Both the position numbers and the translations under genes were made by a program. A DNA stretch of 64,000 nucleotides. It comes from Papilionanthe hookeriana x Papilionanthe teres. Lineage: Eukaryota > Streptophyta > Magnoliopsida > Asparagales > Orchidaceae. Position 1 is the stretch's first letter; the number at the start of each line of letters is the position of its first letter. Of the stretch, positions 58,901 through 64,000 are shown piece after piece. The stretch spans positions 95,614,805 to 95,678,804 of the forward strand of contig CM040428.1 in assembly GCA_022702705.1 (NCBI GenBank), read 5' to 3'. The notes below the pieces were generated by a model that ran no database searches, had not been told where the DNA came from, and was given only the letters and a program-made list of their open reading frames with translations.

Positions 58901-60195
58901 GGACCACTTGGACCAATTTTTGTGATTTTTTGAATTATATTTAATTTATTATAATTATTTTGAATTTTAGAGTGTTAATTAATTATATAATAAAATAAAG
59001 GTTGAAAATTAAGTTTTATATTTTTCATAAATATCTCTGACCTCAAGGAGTTCAGAGAAACATATTTCATAATTTTATGATTTTTCTTTGATTTATTAGA
59101 ATTAATTCAGTGAAAAGGTTAAAAAATCCATTTTTAATATTAAAAATTGTCTTAAGCATTTAAAATTCAATATCTTTACTTTGAGACTTGGGAAAAATAT
59201 TTGGTTTGTTCCTAAGTGATTAGGAGTCAAAATATGACATTTTTGTGATTTTTATTATTTTTGTGATTTTTATTAGTTTTTTAATTATTTAAAATATTAA
59301 AATATGGTGAAAAATGAAGATTTTTGAAAAATTACAATTTTAATTTTTTAGACTCCTCTAATATCAGAGAGCCTACAAAACCAATTTTGTGAATTTTTAA
59401 AATATATTTTTGGAGTTATGAATTTTTAAAGTTTAATTTTACTCATGTAAACTAATTAATCCATTTAATGTGGATAAACATTTCCAATTGATTCCAAATT
59501 TTTATGTGAGGTCCCTCTTATCCTAAAGATCAGTGGAGAATTGTTTTCAAGTTCTTTTGATATGTGGTTAACCCTAATTAATTAATGTTTAGTTTTGAGT
59601 AATTAGGCCAATTAGGGTTATTCTTAATGAATTAACTCAAAATATAATTATCCTAGGGTCCTCGCTGAAACCTCCTCGATTTTTCCAGAATTTTAAGTAA
59701 TATGATAATTAATGGAATTAAAATACCAAAAATAGTGACATAACTTGAAAAATACATAACTTGTCATAGAGATAGCCTCTGACCTTAAAACAATTCAGAG
59801 AATGTTCCCAAGATTAAAGGCTTCAAAAGCCCTATGGTCTCATGCCATGGTGAGTCGTCTATGTAAATGGAGAATTAAAATATTGAAATGAGTAAATAAT
59901 TAATTAAAAATAAAATACTCATCAAATAAGTTGAATTCTTTTTCCACATTATTCTCCTCTGTTCACTGAGCAAGAGAGTATTTTTATTTTATTTTTGTGA
60001 TTTTTCTACACAAAGATATGGATTTTCTAAGTTATGGGTATTTAAATAAATCAAAAATACCCCTAATTATCTACTTATCCACGCAGCACCGACTCATCCT
60101 CGGCAGCTCCGAAAGCCCACGCGTCGCCTCCCTATGCGATGCCTCCATCTGACACAACGCTCTGGGGGCCCGCGGTTCATGTCCCGTTCACTCGT
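55947..60195 (-). repeat. Tat-C LTR, cut by an inverted LTR
   Basis: Begins TGTCGG and is collinear with Tat-A LTR 15066 to about 19035, including the dyad at 56340-56361, the GATTCACTTAGTCC block near 57090 and the CpG-rich block at 60080-60195. It breaks off at 60195. ORFs inside (56756-58410) are not genes. Confidence 0.8.
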
Positions 60196-63100
60196 TGTTG
60201 ACCTCATTTTTGATGAGGTCTTCTCTTCTTTTTAGTACTTAGGATCTAGCCTTTAGGCTTTTCCTTTGACTATCTTAGAGGACTAGAATTGGGATCCACC
60301 ATCTAGAATTTCAAACCACTTCTTAACTCCCCGCAAACTCCACAAACTCGACCGTAGACCCCTAATCACCTAGAGGGTTGAAATCAAATGTGGAAGTTTA
60401 AAGGATGAGTTCCTATAGGACTCTTCGGCCTTAGGACCGCCCCGGTGGCCCGGTCCGGTGAGGGGCCGACTTACACACACACTACACTTATACACTACAC
60501 TTTCACACACCTCCTAGAACCACACCCATACCTAACTCGACCTCCCGACTCATGAATGTGATTCACATGGATGGTCCTTAACCCCTAAGCCCTCGGCTAA
60601 GAGGGTTAGGAACAACATAGATGAATGCCTCAAATGAGTCCCTTCATGGCTCATGTGGGCTTGATGTGGCTTCATGGCTCAACCAAAATAATTTCATTCC
60701 ACTCACATTTACCCAATCTTCAATTTTCCAAATTTTCAATTTTCGACCCCCGGACCCTACACCCGCCTAACTTACCCAAAGCCCTCGAAATTACCCAAAT
60801 TTTTCAAAATTCACCTAAATTACCCAAAATTCCCCAAAATCAATCCCAGACATTTCCACATCACTCAAATTGATCATCCATACCCAAAAATACCAAAAAT
60901 TCCAAGAATACCTCCCAATACCCTCCAAATACCCAAAATACCCTCTTGACCCAAAAATCCAAAAATTCAGAAAATTCCTAGAAAATTCCAGAAAATCCCA
61001 AATATTCCCAATTTCATTTTGTTCAACTACACCATGGGCCAATTTTGTCAATTTACCCTACTTTTGTCAAAACCCCCAATTCGACCCATTTTAACCCTAA
61101 GTGAACCCAATGTCAAACCAAACCTATCCAATTGACCCAAATTCTGGTCCAATTCAATTCTAAACTTCAATTCAACATTCCCAACACCAATCTAGACCAA
61201 ATCCAAGTCCAATTTGATTGACATTTGGATCCAATTTCACTTTTGGCCTTAAAGCCCAATTTGGACCCATGACCCAAACCTAACCCAAACTCACCCAATT
61301 CAACTCCAATTAACCCCAAATCTTTTCTAAATCTTCCTTAGCATCCCCACAAGCAAAACACTAACATGATTTGCCCAAAATTTGGACCCAAACCCCACTC
61401 AAATTCAACCCAAAGCTAAAAGGCCCAATTTCGACCTAAACCCAAACCTAACCCAAATGAGCCCAAACCCCAAAATCAAAGCCCAACCAAAGTCAAAACC
61501 TCTTTGAAACACTCCCATAAACATTTCTCAACATTAATTTTACATCAATTTCAACCCTAGCCCAACATTGGCCCAACTTGGCCCACTTGGACCTATATTG
61601 GCCCATTCACCAAAAGAACCCAAATTCAACCCAATTCAAACCCAAATCACCCCCAATTTGCTTCAAGTCACTCATGACACATCCATGAGCTAAACCCAAC
61701 AATTATTTGGCCCAAGCCTTTACCAAAATTTCATCCCAAAATCCATTTTAAAATTCAAAAGCCCACTTTCCTAAACCATCTTAAAAGCCCATCTAAAACC
61801 ATTTCAAAAAGCCCAAAATCTACCCTAAAGCCCACATGACATCTCCACTTGCCATCCACTTAATAAAAGCCATTCCCTAAGTCCTAAATTCATCATCAAA
61901 TCATTCCAAATCAAGTTTCATACAAATTTCCATCAAATTACCAAAAATTCCTAAAATCTATTTCCATGAAATTGACTCCACTTTTCCCAAGCCAAAGGTG
62001 AGCCATGCAAGCCATGGACAAGCCACATGAAGCCATGGAAGGCTTGACATGTGATCAAGCCATTAATGGCAAAAGGAGGGCCCCCTTTCCTAATCCTTCT
62101 TAAACCCTTTTTTACCTTAAGCATGTCACACACTAAACCATGCTTAGCCACCTCATCATGGATGGAGACCACACCATTCTCTCTGGCCGACCCAAGTGAT
62201 CCTTTTCAGCCCAAGACCAGCCTCGGGTGGTGAACCTAGCCCAAAACCATGGGTTGACTCATTTGAACCCAAAATGGTCTTCCCCCATTCCATTTCAATC
62301 CAAGCTCTTTACACATGGCAATTGCCAATTGCTTGCACCAAGTCCCAGCCCCGACCCACCCGACCTCGAGGGTGACCCATGCTCGGCCGGCCGGCCACCA
62401 TGCCGCCGGAAAACACCATGGCCGAGAGCTCACATGTGAGCCAACTTTGAATTCTCCTCGCCGAGCCGCCCCATCCCCAGCGGCCATTGTAGCTGTTCTT
62501 CTCTTGCCAAGAGCAACTCGATCCCAAGCCCTAACTCTCCCCGGGAGGCCCTCCACCCTCTCCTATTTAAACACCACCCCTCTCGGCCATGAGAGGTGCC
62601 GAAACAAACCTTAAGGAAACTCTGCCAAAATTGTTCCGTACTACTCCCCATACACGCAGCACTTGATCCCCACTGAAATCCCCCCGCCATTTCTTCTCTG
62701 CGAGCTCAATTTCGTAGTCGAAATCCAAGCCCAAAACCGAGACACTTCTCCACAGCGAGCCAATCCCCAAATTGATTGGTTCTACACCTTCACCGTACCA
62801 AGGGAAGGTGTCCACCAACGAAAGCCCCATCTCCAGTGCCACCCGATTGCTCCAGCCCTCCAAGCTTTGTGATCGACCGTGGTCGAAATCCTACCTAGTG
62901 CAATTCACTGCACCGAGAGACTTCATCTGGAGCTTGCTGGGATCCAATCGAAGGTGCAACAACCCTCAGATCGAAGCCACACTTCTCTGAGCAAAGGTAT
63001 GGCCTCACTCTTCTTCCCGAGCTTCTGAACATTCTCCATTTTTATTGCATAAATTTCATCCCACATAAACCGTATGGATGTGTTCGTCTTCTCAAGACGA

Positions 63101-64000
63101 ATCCATAGAGCATAAGAACATGAAAATCCATTGAGTATCGAGTGAGATCTTAGGGATTTAGTGTGGACGGCTCTCGGGCGAGGACGCTCGGGGACGATGA
63201 ACGGATGTCGTCCATTCAATACACGCGCGGACGGACGGCTCAGATGGCGTCGGACCAGGAGATGGTACGTGAACCGTGGGCCCGGGCTGCTGACTCAAGC
63301 GGCGGCGTCGAATGGGAGCGCGACGCGTGTGCGTTCGGAGATGCCGAGGATGACGCGGCGCCGACTCGGATAAATAGAAAATTAGGGATATTTTCTATTT
63401 ATTTAATTCCCTAAACTTGGAAAATTCATAACTTTGTGTAGGAAAATCATAAAAATAAAATAAAAATACCCTCTCGCTCAGCTGAACGAGGAGAATAATG
63501 TGGAAAAGAAATTATTTAATTTCATCAAGTATTTTATTTTTAATAATTTATTTACTCTCTGCATATTTTTAATTCTCCATGCATGTATACAATTCACCAT
63601 GGCATGAGACCATGTGGCTTTTAAGCCTCCGAATTTGGGAACATTCCCCGAATTTTCCAAAGTCGTAGGCCATCCCTATGAAAAGTTATTGATTTTTCAA
63701 ATTCATGTTACTCGTTTTGAGTATTTTAATTCCAATAAATAGCATGTTGTGAAATAAATTCTAGGAAAATTTGGTGATGTTCCTTATGACCGAGGACCCT
63801 AGGAAAAATAAGTTTTGAAGTTAGTTCATTTAAAACAACCCTAATCGGCTTAAACACCCAAAATGGATCTCTAATTAATTAGAGCTAACCATACATCAAA
63901 TTGACTTGAAATCAATTCTCCACTCGACCTTTAGGATCAGAGGAACCCACCATAAAAATTTGAGGTCAATTGACTCAGTTAGCCCTACTAAATGGGTCGA
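60196..64000 (+). repeat. Tat LTR in inverted orientation, running past the window end
   Basis: Starts TGTTGACCTCA, the reverse complement of the Tat-A LTR end at about 21711-21721. It continues as the reverse complement of the Tat-A LTR: ACACACACTACACTTA-type text near 60475, C/A-rich repeat 60660-61900, CpG-rich block 63140-63370, then AT-rich sequence matching the complement of about 18300-18900. It is therefore a plus-oriented Tat element or solo LTR inserted in the Tat-C LTR. Many small open frames here (60625-63414) reflect higher GC and skew; none has a domain or a second-copy counterpart. Confidence 0.8.

Larger units (their letters stand above)
51296..60195 (-). mobile_element. Tat-C: partial Tat/Ogre element (RT to gag plus LTR)
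   Basis: Minus-strand order is LTR (55947-60195, cut), gag, linker, protease, linker, RT; it ends at 51296 against Athila-2. The primer site and the leader present in Tat-A are absent: gag joins the LTR directly at 55946/55947. RNase H, integrase and the 3' end are missing; Tat-B may be its 3' LTR. Confidence 0.8.

Noticed and set aside
62227..63414. Cluster of overlapping open frames on both strands in a GC-richer stretch
   Set aside because: They lie in the inverted Tat LTR, overlap each other in all frames, have no domain, and are not conserved in the Tat-A LTR copy. GC content and CpG blocks explain them.
1..64000. CRISPR-like arrays, bacterial operons or organellar insertions
   Set aside because: Repeats are dispersed LTR parts without regular spacers, and no bacterial, plastid or mitochondrial gene is recognisable.

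Overview
This 64 kb window is a plant (angiosperm) nuclear heterochromatin-type region. It is AT-rich and built almost entirely from nested, decayed LTR retrotransposons. I see no intact host gene, no rRNA or tRNA gene, no CRISPR array and nothing prokaryotic. Two Ty3/gypsy lineages dominate. Athila-type elements have a tRNA-Asp primer site, an Athila gag, a T/G-rich polypurine tract and an extra 3' ORF of the 'putative plant transposon protein' (PF20167-like) kind. Tat/Ogre-type elements have a tRNA-Arg primer site, very long LTRs of about 6.6 kb and a long leader before gag. Almost every coding relic lies on the minus strand. The species cannot be named from the sequence.

Layout. 1-9109: Athila-1 (-), with its 3' ORF, integrase, RNase H, RT, protease, gag, primer site and 5' LTR; its 3' LTR lies outside the window. 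9110-~9405: integrase scrap of an older Athila. ~9405-21721: Tat-A (-), with pre-RT linker, protease, gag, leader, primer site and a complete LTR. 21722-22906: partial Athila LTR. 22907-26241: another Athila LTR, split by a plus-strand solo LTR (22948-24860) with a perfect 5-bp target duplication. 26242-27423: relic of a PIF/Harbinger transposase (+) and its 3' flank. 27424-28772: truncated plus-strand Athila LTR. 28773-31826: Athila-3 (-), gag plus 5' LTR. 31827-34534: second copy of the PIF relic plus plus-strand LTR. 34535-~37975: partial Tat LTR (Tat-B). ~37975-51295: Athila-2 (-), structurally complete with both LTRs. 51296-55946: Tat-C internal region (-). 55947-60195: Tat-C LTR, cut by an inverted Tat LTR that runs from 60196 past the window end.

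How the parts relate. The stratigraphy can be read. The PIF/Harbinger gene is oldest. It was hit by an Athila (-) inside the transposase and by another Athila LTR (+) downstream. That block was then duplicated, and later Athila and Tat insertions broke the copies. All pol genes are dead: stops, frameshifts and lost catalytic residues in protease, RT and integrase.

The most unusual signal is a set of short GC-rich dyads in an otherwise AT-rich sequence. Every Athila LTR carries a cluster of them, and matching clusters sit upstream of the extra 3' ORFs inside the elements. The dyad core differs by family (CGGC, TATA or TTAA/TTAG type), but LTR and internal copies within one family share it. This suggests a family-specific promoter or protein-binding element linked to the 3' ORFs. 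A second unusual feature is a primer-site relic embedded inside both Athila-2 LTRs, suggesting a past shift of the LTR boundary.
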